DNA of 9,009 bases from Oscillospiraceae bacterium (GTDB lineage: Bacteria > Bacillota > Clostridia > Oscillospirales > Oscillospiraceae). The DNA lies in contig JAISAA010000328.1 in NCBI GenBank assembly GCA_031266955.1, positions 1 through 9,009 of the forward strand, in the 5' to 3' direction. The notes under the pieces were generated by a model that did not search any database, was not told the DNA's origin, and saw nothing but the letters and a program-made list of their open reading frames with translations. The translations under genes and the position numbers were made by a program. Shown piece after piece: positions 1 to 5,766 of the stretch (position 1 is its first letter; every line of letters starts with the position of its first letter).

Positions 1-285
1 ATGCAAGAAGATAAAGTACAGGAAAAAAACATACTGGAACAGCCGAACAAATTCAAATGGAGAGACAATCCTCCCAGAGTCGGTCCCGGAGAAATGCGCA
101 CGGCAATGGCAAGCGCGCGCGAAGCGGATACGTTCAAATGCGAATGCTGGAATACCCGGTGTCCCAACTACGGAGATTGCAGGAAATGCGTTGTATATGA
201 AATGTGCTTAAAACAGGTGCCGACCTGCCTGAGAGAGTTGTTGGGCGAGCTGGAGGAGCATTTTACAGAGAGCCAAAAAGCATAG
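1..285 (+). CDS. Small cysteine-rich protein, function unknown (5' end may be cut)
   Basis: A 94-residue protein if the ATG at the first base of the window is the true start; no upstream sequence is available to test for a ribosome binding site, so it could be longer. It has no signal peptide or membrane segment. The N-terminal 45 residues are polar and carry a WRDNPPRVGPGE stretch. The C-terminal half holds seven cysteines (C47, C49, C54, C60, C63, C69, C76) in the order C-x-C-x4-C-x5-C-x2-C-x5-C-x6-C, including CPNYGDCRKC. This resembles the small clostridial proteins with a CPNHGxCxxC-like core (DUF6485-like, from memory), which probably bind a metal through the cysteines. Metal binding is inference and no function is assigned. 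It reads in the same direction as rpmH, but a strong promoter separates them, so it probably belongs to another transcript. Confidence 0.6.
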   Translation: MQEDKVQEKNILEQPNKFKWRDNPPRVGPGEMRTAMASAREADTFKCECWNTRCPNYGDCRKCVVYEMCLKQVPTCLRELLGELEEHFTESQKA

Positions 286-321
286 TACATATTCCCCACC
301 GCACTCCGAAAAAAATAATTG

Positions 322-350
322 TTGACACGCCGCCGTGCGTACTGTAAAAT
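322..350 (+). promoter_or_regulatory. Sigma-A-type promoter of the rpmH operon
   Basis: A perfect TTGACA (322-327) is followed by a 17-bp spacer and TAAAAT (345-350), five of six matches to the -10 consensus. It lies about 80 bp before rpmH and predicts a leader of roughly 70 nt. An 8-bp inverted repeat (ACACGCCG at 325-332, CGGCGTGT at 366-373) overlaps the -35 and flanks the start region. No DnaA box (TTATCCACA-like) was seen here. The rest of the 286-429 gap shows no gene and no clear terminator for the upstream gene. Confidence 0.85.
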
Positions 351-429
351 AAATGCTCGTGCGGACGGCGTGTTACGGTTATTCGCGCTTTTGAGAACAC
401 ACGAGAAAACATTTGGAGGTCAATAGGAT

Positions 430-564
430 ATGCTGAGAACATACCAGCCGAAAAAACGCCAGCGCTCGAAGGAGCACGGCTTCCGCAAGAGAATGTCCAC
501 GCGCAACGGAAGAAAGGTGCTTGCGCGCCGCCGCGCAAAGGGACGTGACAAGCTTTCCGCGTGA
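430..564 (+). CDS. rpmH: 50S ribosomal protein L34
   Basis: A 44-residue, highly basic protein beginning MLRTYQPKKRQRSKEHGFR and containing the L34 signature RMSTRNGRKVLARRRAKGR. It is a structural protein of the large ribosomal subunit and its length is normal for bacteria. The start is fixed by a GGAGGT ribosome binding site at 415-420, nine bases before the ATG. It is the first gene of the rpmH-rnpA-yidD-yidC-jag cluster, a layout conserved across bacteria. Its stop is 36 bp before rnpA, with which it is normally co-transcribed. Confidence 0.98.
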   Translation: MLRTYQPKKRQRSKEHGFRKRMSTRNGRKVLARRRAKGRDKLSA

Positions 565-600
565 GAGCGTTGTCCGCCGCGCAATGAGCAGTGAGCGAAA

Positions 601-990
601 ATGAAGCTGACGGCGTCGCTGAAGCGCAATCACGAATTCAGACGGCTTTACGACAGAGGTAAAAGCGCGGCGTCGCGATGTATGGTAGTCTACTGCCGCC
701 GCAACGGGCGGGACAAGCGTGTGAGCGTGGCGTCGGCCCGAAGCGGAGTTACGTCGCAAAACCGTCTCGGGATCACCGTCAGCGCAAAGCTCGGCGGAGC
801 CGTATTCAGAAACAGAGTTCGCCGTCGCTTGCGCGAGACGTACAGACTCGGAGAGAGCGGCTTGCTGCCGGGCTTTGATATCGTGATCGTCGCGCGGGCC
901 CCGGCGCTTGACGCGCCGTTCGGCGAGCTCGGCGCTGAATTTCGCAGGCTGTGCTCGAGGCTCGGGATCGCCGCGGAGGGAATACGTTGA
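601..990 (+). CDS. rnpA: Ribonuclease P protein component
   Basis: A 129-residue basic protein subunit of RNase P, which with the catalytic RNA removes 5' leaders from pre-tRNAs. It starts MKLTASLKRNHEFRRLYDRG as expected for the family. It carries the hallmark RNR-type motif FRNRVRRRLRE at about residues 69-79, preceded by the NRLGITVSAKLGGAV strand. Compared with Bacillus subtilis RnpA (about 116-119 residues), the loop between the YCRR strand and NRLGI is about 10 residues longer (roughly residues 36-53, rich in R, S and V). No canonical Shine-Dalgarno precedes the ATG; the nearest purine run is GAGCGAAA. The family-typical N-terminus still makes this start the right one. Its last codons contain the yidD ribosome binding site, and its TGA overlaps the yidD TTG start. 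Confidence 0.96.
   Translation: MKLTASLKRNHEFRRLYDRGKSAASRCMVVYCRRNGRDKRVSVASARSGVTSQNRLGITVSAKLGGAVFRNRVRRRLRETYRLGESGLLPGFDIVIVARAPALDAPFGELGAEFRRLCSRLGIAAEGIR
975..980 (+). promoter_or_regulatory. Ribosome binding site that sets the yidD TTG start
   Basis: GGAGGG inside the end of rnpA lies six bases before the TTG at 987. This favours the TTG over an in-frame GTG at 951, which has no such site and would add 12 residues unlike YidD. Confidence 0.7.
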
Positions 991-1220
991 AGCGGCTGCT
1001 GCTTAAAGCTATTTCGTTTTACAGGCGGGACGTTTCTCCGCTGACTCCGCCCGCGTGCCGGTTCGTTCCGACCTGCTCGCAGTACGCGTATGAGGCGATA
1101 GAGCTGCACGGCGCGCTGAAAGGCGGATATCTCGCGGCGCGGCGGCTTTTGAAGTGCCATCCGTTCCACAAGGGAGGATACGACCCCGTACCGCAGCCGT
1201 CGAAGCCTCGCCGTATTTAG
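987..1220 (+). CDS. yidD: Membrane protein insertion efficiency factor YidD
   Basis: A 77-residue protein of the YidD/UPF0161 family, a small membrane-associated factor that helps YidC-dependent insertion. The diagnostic core is CRFVPTCSQYAYEAIELHG, followed by GGYLAARRLLKCHPFHKGGYDPVP, which matches the family throughout. The N-terminal KRLLLKAISFYRR is the usual amphipathic, basic helix. The start chosen is TTG, because GGAGGG sits six bases upstream and because the resulting N-terminus and length are standard. The TTG overlaps the rnpA stop (GTTGA), so the two are probably translationally coupled. yidC follows 36 bp later. Confidence 0.94.
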   Translation: MKRLLLKAISFYRRDVSPLTPPACRFVPTCSQYAYEAIELHGALKGGYLAARRLLKCHPFHKGGYDPVPQPSKPRRI

Positions 1221-1256
1221 CCCCGCCATATTTAGAAATGAGGAATATCGAATACA

Positions 1257-2537
1257 ATGTTTGATGCGATAGCCGTACCCTTCGGGATGCTTTTGATGTG
1301 GCTGTACGAGTTTTGCAAGAACTACGGGCTCGCGGTCATATTTTTCGCCATAATCGTAAACCTGATCCTGCTGCCGTTTCAGATGAAGGCCAAGCGCGGC
1401 ACGATGCGGCAGGCGCGCATTCAGCCGAAAATCAAGGAGCTTGAGAAAAAGCACGGCGCGAATCGGCAGAAATATCAGCAGGAGGTGGCGAATCTCTATA
1501 AAGAGGAAGGCGTCAGTATGACGGGCGGTTGTCTCTGGTCTCTGCTGCCGCTGCCGATAATGCTCGCGCTGTACAGGGCTATTTCCTTGCCGTTGACTAC
1601 AATGATGCGGGTGGAACAGAGTCTTCTCGCCGAAAACGGCGCGATCACGGCAAAGCTCGCGGAGCTCGGCTTTGAGGGCGGCGCGGGATATTATCAGCAA
1701 ATCGCTCAGACGCATTTTATTTATGAGAATTTCGGCTCGTTCGAGGGAATTTCGCCGGCGCTGCGTCAGATCAATTACAGCTTTTTGGGCATAGATCTGG
1801 GCGCGACGCCGCAGTGGAAGGTTTGGGAGTTCGATTGGTCGTCCCCGGAGAGATGGCTGCCGATGCTTTTGCTGTTTCTCGTCCCCGTCGTGACGGCGGG
1901 GCTTCAGCTCGTTCAGACGATAATTTCGCAGAAAATATCTCCGTCGCCTCAGATGGCCGAGGGGCAGACGGCCTCGTCAACAAATATGATGCTGATGATG
2001 ATGCCGGTTATGATGCTCGTTTTTGCGTTCGCCGCGCCCGCCGCTCTCGGCGTGTATTGGAGCGCGGGCGCGGTGCTGAATATTTTGCGTGACATATGGC
2101 TCACGAAGCGTTATAATAGGATCATGGATCAAGAGGACGAGGTTAGGCTCGCCGCCAACGCGAAGAAAAAAGCGGAGCTTGAGCGCAAGCGTCAGGAGAC
2201 CGAGCGGTTGAAGGCCGAAAACAAAACCGCCGTAAACCCCTCCACCTCTAAGAAAAAGCTTGAGCTTTCCGAAAAGAAAGAGCGCGAAGCGAAATCCGCC
2301 GAGTGGGAGAAAAAGCACAAGCCGGACAAACCCACGGATGAGGAACCGTCGCGCGAGGGTACGCGCCGGTACGCGCGGGGCCGCGCGTACACCCCCGACA
2401 GATACGACGGCGACGGCGAAGCTGATATCGACGAAGCTCCGCGCGAGCCGGACGCCGGCGAAGAATGGGACGATACGGAAACGTACGACGACAACGAAAA
2501 AGATGATGACGATGAATACGAGGATCCGGACGAATAA
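1257..2537 (+). CDS. yidC: YidC/Oxa1-family membrane protein insertase with long charged tail
   Basis: A 426-residue insertase that puts membrane proteins into the cytoplasmic membrane alone or with SecYEG. It is the short Gram-positive form, without the large extracytoplasmic P1 domain. Likely membrane segments lie at about 23-41, 88-110, 199-222 and one or two within 241-282. The cytoplasmic hairpin with RIQPKIKELEKKHG (54-67) sits between the first two and is typical. I see no signal peptidase II lipobox such as SpoIIIJ has. In the first core helix the position normally held by the groove arginine (Bacillus R73, E. coli R366) appears to be Asn35 (AIIVNLILLPF). After about residue 290 comes a lysine/glutamate-rich, probably coiled tail (300-350), then a strongly acidic end (about 383-426). 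GAGGAA at 1240-1245 is 11 bases before the ATG. Jag follows 24 bp later. Confidence 0.95.
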   Translation: MFDAIAVPFGMLLMWLYEFCKNYGLAVIFFAIIVNLILLPFQMKAKRGTMRQARIQPKIKELEKKHGANRQKYQQEVANLYKEEGVSMTGGCLWSLLPLPIMLALYRAISLPLTTMMRVEQSLLAENGAITAKLAELGFEGGAGYYQQIAQTHFIYENFGSFEGISPALRQINYSFLGIDLGATPQWKVWEFDWSSPERWLPMLLLFLVPVVTAGLQLVQTIISQKISPSPQMAEGQTASSTNMMLMMMPVMMLVFAFAAPAALGVYWSAGAVLNILRDIWLTKRYNRIMDQEDEVRLAANAKKKAELERKRQETERLKAENKTAVNPSTSKKKLELSEKKEREAKSAEWEKKHKPDKPTDEEPSREGTRRYARGRAYTPDRYDGDGEADIDEAPREPDAGEEWDDTETYDDNEKDDDDEYEDPDE

Positions 2538-2561
2538 ACCGCTCTAAAAGGAGGAACACCG

Positions 2562-3443
2562 ATGAAAAAAACGCTGCGAAAGTCGGCCAAGACTGAGGAC
2601 GAGGCGCTACGTCTCGCTTTGGACGAGCTTGGCCTGACGCGGGACGATGTCTCCGTCGAGATAGTCGAGCGCGCTAAATCGGGATTTCTCGGAATAGGCG
2701 GGAGCCCGGCCGTGCTCGATGTGAGCTATGACGCCGCGGACGAAAAAACGGACAAGCTTCGCACATTCCTCGAGGGGCTTTTATCGCGCTTCGGTGTAGA
2801 GGCTGCAATAAATATCTCGGATGTGACGGACGGTTCGGTGGACGTGACGCTCGAAACTACAGTGCCCGGCGCGCTGATAGGCCGCCGCGGAGAGACGCTC
2901 GACTCTATACAGCATCTTTCAAATTACGTGGTCAACAGGGGCCCGGGCCCGTATCTGCGCGTGAACGTGGACTCGGAGGATTATCGCCGCCGCAAGGACG
3001 AAGCGCTTGAAGCACTCGCGGAAAAAACAGCCGCAAAGGTGGTAAAAAACCGCCGCAGCATAACGCTTGACCCGATGAACGCATACGAGCGGCATGTTGT
3101 ACATACCGCGCTCCAGGAAAACGACCAGGTGTCCACGTATTCGATAGGCAGCGAGCCGAGACGCCGCATCGTCATAGCCTTCGGAAAAAATGCCGAAGCG
3201 CCGCGGACGGACGAAGAAGGCCACACGGGCGCTCCGCCGCACGGCAGGTACAGGAAGCCGGGACGAGGCCCACGCGCGCCGCGTCCGGAGAGCGCCCCTC
3301 CCGCCGCGCCGAAAGAGCAATCGGATGCCGAATATCCCGAAAACGCGGAACCGGAGGCCTCCTACACGCGGGACGAGCCCGCCGTAGCGCCCGCGCCGGC
3401 GCCGATATCCGAAGCGGATACTTCCGTCCGGGAGTGGAAATAA
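2562..3443 (+). CDS. jag: Jag/KhpB RNA-binding protein (Jag_N, KH, R3H)
   Basis: A 293-residue cytoplasmic RNA-binding protein of the Jag (SpoIIIJ-associated, KhpB/EloR) family. In other Firmicutes it pairs with KhpA and influences cell elongation and division. The Jag_N domain spans about 5-55 with the typical SGFLGIGG (40-47). The KH domain spans about 75-140 with the GRRG loop at 107-110. The R3H domain follows, with R177-x3-H181 inside DPMNAYERHVVHTAL and the usual SEPRRRIVI strand (197-205). After about residue 210 comes a low-complexity tail of some 80 residues rich in proline, alanine, arginine and glutamate, which most homologues lack or keep short. The start has an excellent AGGAGG (2549-2554), seven bases from the ATG. 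The yidC-jag pairing is conserved in Gram-positives. Confidence 0.95.
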   Translation: MKKTLRKSAKTEDEALRLALDELGLTRDDVSVEIVERAKSGFLGIGGSPAVLDVSYDAADEKTDKLRTFLEGLLSRFGVEAAINISDVTDGSVDVTLETTVPGALIGRRGETLDSIQHLSNYVVNRGPGPYLRVNVDSEDYRRRKDEALEALAEKTAAKVVKNRRSITLDPMNAYERHVVHTALQENDQVSTYSIGSEPRRRIVIAFGKNAEAPRTDEEGHTGAPPHGRYRKPGRGPRAPRPESAPPAAPKEQSDAEYPENAEPEASYTRDEPAVAPAPAPISEADTSVREWK

Positions 3444-3484
3444 TACGTACAAATAACAACGAACAGCAAGCGGAGATGAGGAAA

Positions 3485-3715
3485 ATGGTTTTAGAAAAAA
3501 TACGGCAGTCACTTGCCGCGCAATTTGAGCGCGACGTCGGAGAAATCAGCGCGGCCACGAACATTGTGGACGACCTCGGCGCGGACTCGCTGGATCTCGT
3601 GGAGCTCGTAAGCGAGCTTGAAACCGAGTACGGGATCACGGTGACGGACGAAAGCATTTACGAGTGCTTCACGGTCGGCGAGCTCGCGGGGTATATTGAA
3701 AGCCTTTTGGGCTGA
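3485..3715 (+). CDS. acpP: Acyl carrier protein
   Basis: A 76-residue acidic carrier protein for fatty acid synthesis. The phosphopantetheine attachment site is Ser35 in LGADSLDLVEL, and the rest (ISAATNIVDDLG, ELETEYGITVTDE, FTVGELAGYIE) is standard ACP, so it should be modified by AcpS to the holo form. The ATG at 3485 gives the usual length and has AGCGGAG about nine bases upstream. In-frame ATG 3476 and GTG 3434 would add 3 and 17 residues but lack a good ribosome binding site, and GTG 3434 lies inside jag. It sits 41 bp after jag with no promoter visible, so it is probably the last gene of the rpmH operon. This is an unusual place for acpP, which is normally near plsX or fab genes. A dedicated ACP for another pathway cannot be excluded. 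Confidence 0.93.
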   Translation: MVLEKIRQSLAAQFERDVGEISAATNIVDDLGADSLDLVELVSELETEYGITVTDESIYECFTVGELAGYIESLLG

Positions 3716-3727
3716 TTCGATTTTTTT

Positions 3728-3758
3728 ACGGCGGCGGCTGAAAAGCCACCGCCGTTTT
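3728..3758 (+). terminator. Rho-independent terminator of the rpmH-acpP unit
   Basis: ACGGCGGCGGCT (3728-3739), loop GAAA, then AGCCACCGCCGT (3744-3755) form a 12-bp stem with one C-A mismatch. Four Ts (3755-3758) follow, the first being the last stem base. It begins 12 bp after the acpP stop. On the opposite strand it falls immediately after the mobA stop but is followed by As rather than Ts, so it should work mainly for the plus strand. Confidence 0.75.
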
Positions 3759-4341
3759 ATGTTTCCGGCTCTGTAAGCCGTGCGTAGTCTTCGGGGAAAT
3801 TGACGTTGAGGAGCGTTTCCGGCCTCGTTTCGACGTAGCGGGCGGCGACGCGCGCGAGCAGGCGGTGCAGGCTGTGATCGCCGGAGGCAATCGCGGCCTC
3901 GGCGGCGGGCAGCGCGGCCTTTGAATAAGCCGCGAAAAGCGGCTCCGTCCGGTCAAGGCTCCGCGCGGCGGCGGCGGCGTACCCCGGGAGCTTATCAATT
4001 AGCTCCCGCGCGGCGCGCGGCTCCGCCAGCGGCATATCCGCCGCGACGAGAAACGCGGAGTCAAAGCGCGTCAGCGCGGCGTGCAGCCCCGAAACAGGCC
4101 CGAGGCCGGGATGAATATCCTCTATCACGCGCTCGGAGCCGCCGATAAACCCGGGCGGGGCGCCCGCGCCCGCGACGCTGATATACACGCGCTCAAACTC
4201 TTCCGAAAAGCGCCTGAACGCGCGGTTTATAAGCGTCTCGCCCTTATATTCAAGCAAGAGCTTGTCGCGCCCCATGCGCCGGCTCCGGCCTCCCGCGAGT
4301 ATAATTATCGGCGTCGCTTCCGGATTTGTTTTCGGAAGCAT
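3757..4341 (-). CDS. mobA: Molybdenum cofactor guanylyltransferase (MobA type)
   Basis: A 194-residue cytoplasmic nucleotidyltransferase that joins GMP from GTP to molybdopterin-bound Mo to give the MGD form of the cofactor. It has the N-terminal signature LAGGRSRRMGRDK (15-27), EDIHPGLGPVSGLHAAL (74-90), the metal-binding ADMPL (Asp102), RTEPLFAAY (131-139) and a C-terminal NVNFPED (179-185). All of these match MobA. The GG in the first motif argues against the cytidylyl/adenylyl MocA group (usually AAG). The ATG at 4341 gives normal MobA length and starts 2 bp after the stop of the upstream hydrolase, so translation is probably coupled; a longer in-frame version from 4473 would overlap that gene and add an unrelated N-terminus. 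It implies the cell has a molybdenum or tungsten enzyme, none of which is in the window. Confidence 0.88.
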   Translation of the reverse strand: MLPKTNPEATPIIILAGGRSRRMGRDKLLLEYKGETLINRAFRRFSEEFERVYISVAGAGAPPGFIGGSERVIEDIHPGLGPVSGLHAALTRFDSAFLVAADMPLAEPRAARELIDKLPGYAAAAARSLDRTEPLFAAYSKAALPAAEAAIASGDHSLHRLLARVAARYVETRPETLLNVNFPEDYARLTEPET

Positions 4342-4343
4342 TT

Positions 4344-5705
4344 TTATAACTTTTCCGGAGAATCGGGACAGGCGTTCAGCCATTCTATCAGAGTGCTTTC
4401 CGCCGCGGCACCCGATACGTCGCGGTATGGCGAGCCGTCGTCGAAAAGAAGATTGTTCAGCGCGGGTATCCATACGAGGTGGTCCACCGGCGTCGGCGTC
4501 TTCCCGTCCGGGAAAAGATAGCCGGTCGGGAGCGTGAGAAAACGCGTGTCCGTATTTGCCGCCGCGGCGTTGGAGAGCAGGGCGCGGCGCAGCGGCCCGG
4601 ATTGCTCCGGAGGCGTGACGGAATCGCCCTCGCCATGTATCTCCCAGATGGGCAGCCCGGCGAGGGGCGCGAGCGCCGAGTTAAGCGCCTCCTGATCCGA
4701 AAAATCGTCCGCAGCGTAGTCGAGCCGCGGGCAGCACGGCACGGCGGCGGCAAAGAAATCAGGCCGCTCGCGTATGAGCAGCCAAGTCATCCCGCCGCCC
4801 ATCGAATACCCGCCGACGTATATCCGGCGCGCGTCCGCGTCCGGATGCGTTTTGACAAAATCCTCAAGCGCGGCGAACAGCGGCGCCGTTTGCAGGCGGT
4901 TCCACGATATGCCGTGGCCGGGGCGCAGGTCTTCGTTGGCGCGCGGCGTTATTATATACGCGCCGCCCTGCGCGAAAAGTTTTTGGAACCCCTCGCCCGC
5001 CCAGTTCGCTATCGGGTTGTACTCAAATTGATTTGTCCACGCGGACGTCCCGCCGTGAAGGCCGTGCAGCCAGACGAAAACGGGATATTTCGCGCCCGCG
5101 CGCGCCGGCGGCTGAAAATAATTGTACTCGATAGCCAGCCCCGTGGCGGGGTCAGCCGGCCCCCACGCCGTCCTGAATTTCTTGATTTCGGCGAGCAGGG
5201 GAGAGGCGCCGTCTCCCGCCTGACGAAATATGTACATCTCACATATCGCGCCGTCGCCGTTCAGACGGATGAACCAATTGTCGTTCCAGTCGGTTTCGAG
5301 CTCGTCTATGCTTGTTTTGAAGTTTTTGATGATTTCGGGATTCGCGACGGAGTAAACGGGCGCGCCCGGCACGAAGCGGTACTCCGCGTCCTCCACGCCG
5401 AGAATTATCTTCCCGCCCTTCGGCGCGTTTATCGAATAGCCCGTTATGAATTCCTCGGCGTAACCGACGCGCGTGATATATCCGTTTTCATCAAATTCGC
5501 ACGCGTATGGCCCGGGCCACACGGCGTAGCCGGGGTCGCGCAACAGGTCGAGCCCCGGCAGAACGCGCACCTGCCGCAGTTCGCCGTCAACTATCGCCCA
5601 ATAGACTCTGTGCTCCGGTACACGCGCCGTCGGCAGATCAGCGCCGGGCACTCGTACAACGCCCCCCGGCGCCTCCACCCCGGAAAAACAAACGATCTTA
5701 CGCAT
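4344..5705 (-). CDS. Alpha/beta hydrolase, PHB-depolymerase/predicted-peptidase-like esterase
   Basis: A 453-residue protein with no signal peptide or membrane segment, so probably cytoplasmic. The C-terminal half (about 190-445) is an alpha/beta hydrolase: oxyanion-region HGLHGG (214-219), nucleophile elbow GGYSMGGG with Ser301, probable acid Asp361 (EIHGEGDSVTP) and probable base His409 (PVDHLVWIPALN). The pattern resembles the PHB-depolymerase-like esterases and the COG4099 predicted peptidases; the exact substrate (ester, peptide or acyl conjugate) cannot be read off. The first 190 residues are not a hydrolase fold and match nothing I recognise. The start has an excellent AAGGAGG (5714-5720 on the plus strand), eight bases upstream. 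It lies 61 bp downstream of the mutase gene and 2 bp upstream of mobA, all in one direction, so one operon is likely. The spacer to the mutase shows no promoter or terminator. Confidence 0.8.
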   Translation of the reverse strand: MRKIVCFSGVEAPGGVVRVPGADLPTARVPEHRVYWAIVDGELRQVRVLPGLDLLRDPGYAVWPGPYACEFDENGYITRVGYAEEFITGYSINAPKGGKIILGVEDAEYRFVPGAPVYSVANPEIIKNFKTSIDELETDWNDNWFIRLNGDGAICEMYIFRQAGDGASPLLAEIKKFRTAWGPADPATGLAIEYNYFQPPARAGAKYPVFVWLHGLHGGTSAWTNQFEYNPIANWAGEGFQKLFAQGGAYIITPRANEDLRPGHGISWNRLQTAPLFAALEDFVKTHPDADARRIYVGGYSMGGGMTWLLIRERPDFFAAAVPCCPRLDYAADDFSDQEALNSALAPLAGLPIWEIHGEGDSVTPPEQSGPLRRALLSNAAAANTDTRFLTLPTGYLFPDGKTPTPVDHLVWIPALNNLLFDDGSPYRDVSGAAAESTLIEWLNACPDSPEKL

Positions 5706-5766
5706 TGCGAAAGCCTCCTTAAAGGTCTTAGTGAAATACTATGATTTCGTCGCCGGAGATACGCTT

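Noticed and set aside
286..429. Possible oriC or DnaA box cluster near rpmH
   Set aside because: No TTATCCACA-like boxes or AT-rich unwinding repeats were found in the gap, and dnaA is not visible in the window.
584..604. Mini-ORF (MSSERK) overlapping the rnpA start as a possible coupling leader
   Set aside because: No ribosome binding site precedes it and six codons can occur by chance.
1238..1264. Mini-ORF (MRNIEYNV) overlapping the yidC start
   Set aside because: There is no ribosome binding site before it; the ATGAGGAA is better read as the yidC ribosome binding site.
690..1715. A 341-codon open frame on the minus strand across rnpA, yidD and yidC
   Set aside because: Three certain genes lie on the other strand; the translation is low-complexity and matches nothing.
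3434..3715. A longer ACP starting at GTG 3434
   Set aside because: It overlaps the end of jag, lacks a usable ribosome binding site, and adds 17 residues not seen in ACPs.
4342..4473. A 44-residue N-terminal extension of MobA
   Set aside because: It lies inside the esterase gene in another frame and the MobA signature should begin near residue 15 of the protein, as it does from 4341.
4479..5744. A 421-codon open frame on the plus strand opposite the esterase
   Set aside because: It is antisense to a protein with clear catalytic motifs; its translation is arginine-rich with no family resemblance and arises from GC-rich codon bias.
5706..5766. Possible terminator or promoter between the mutase and esterase genes
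   Set aside because: The 61-bp gap shows only the esterase ribosome binding site; weak complementary bases near 5770-5795 lie within the mutase coding end and have no T-run.
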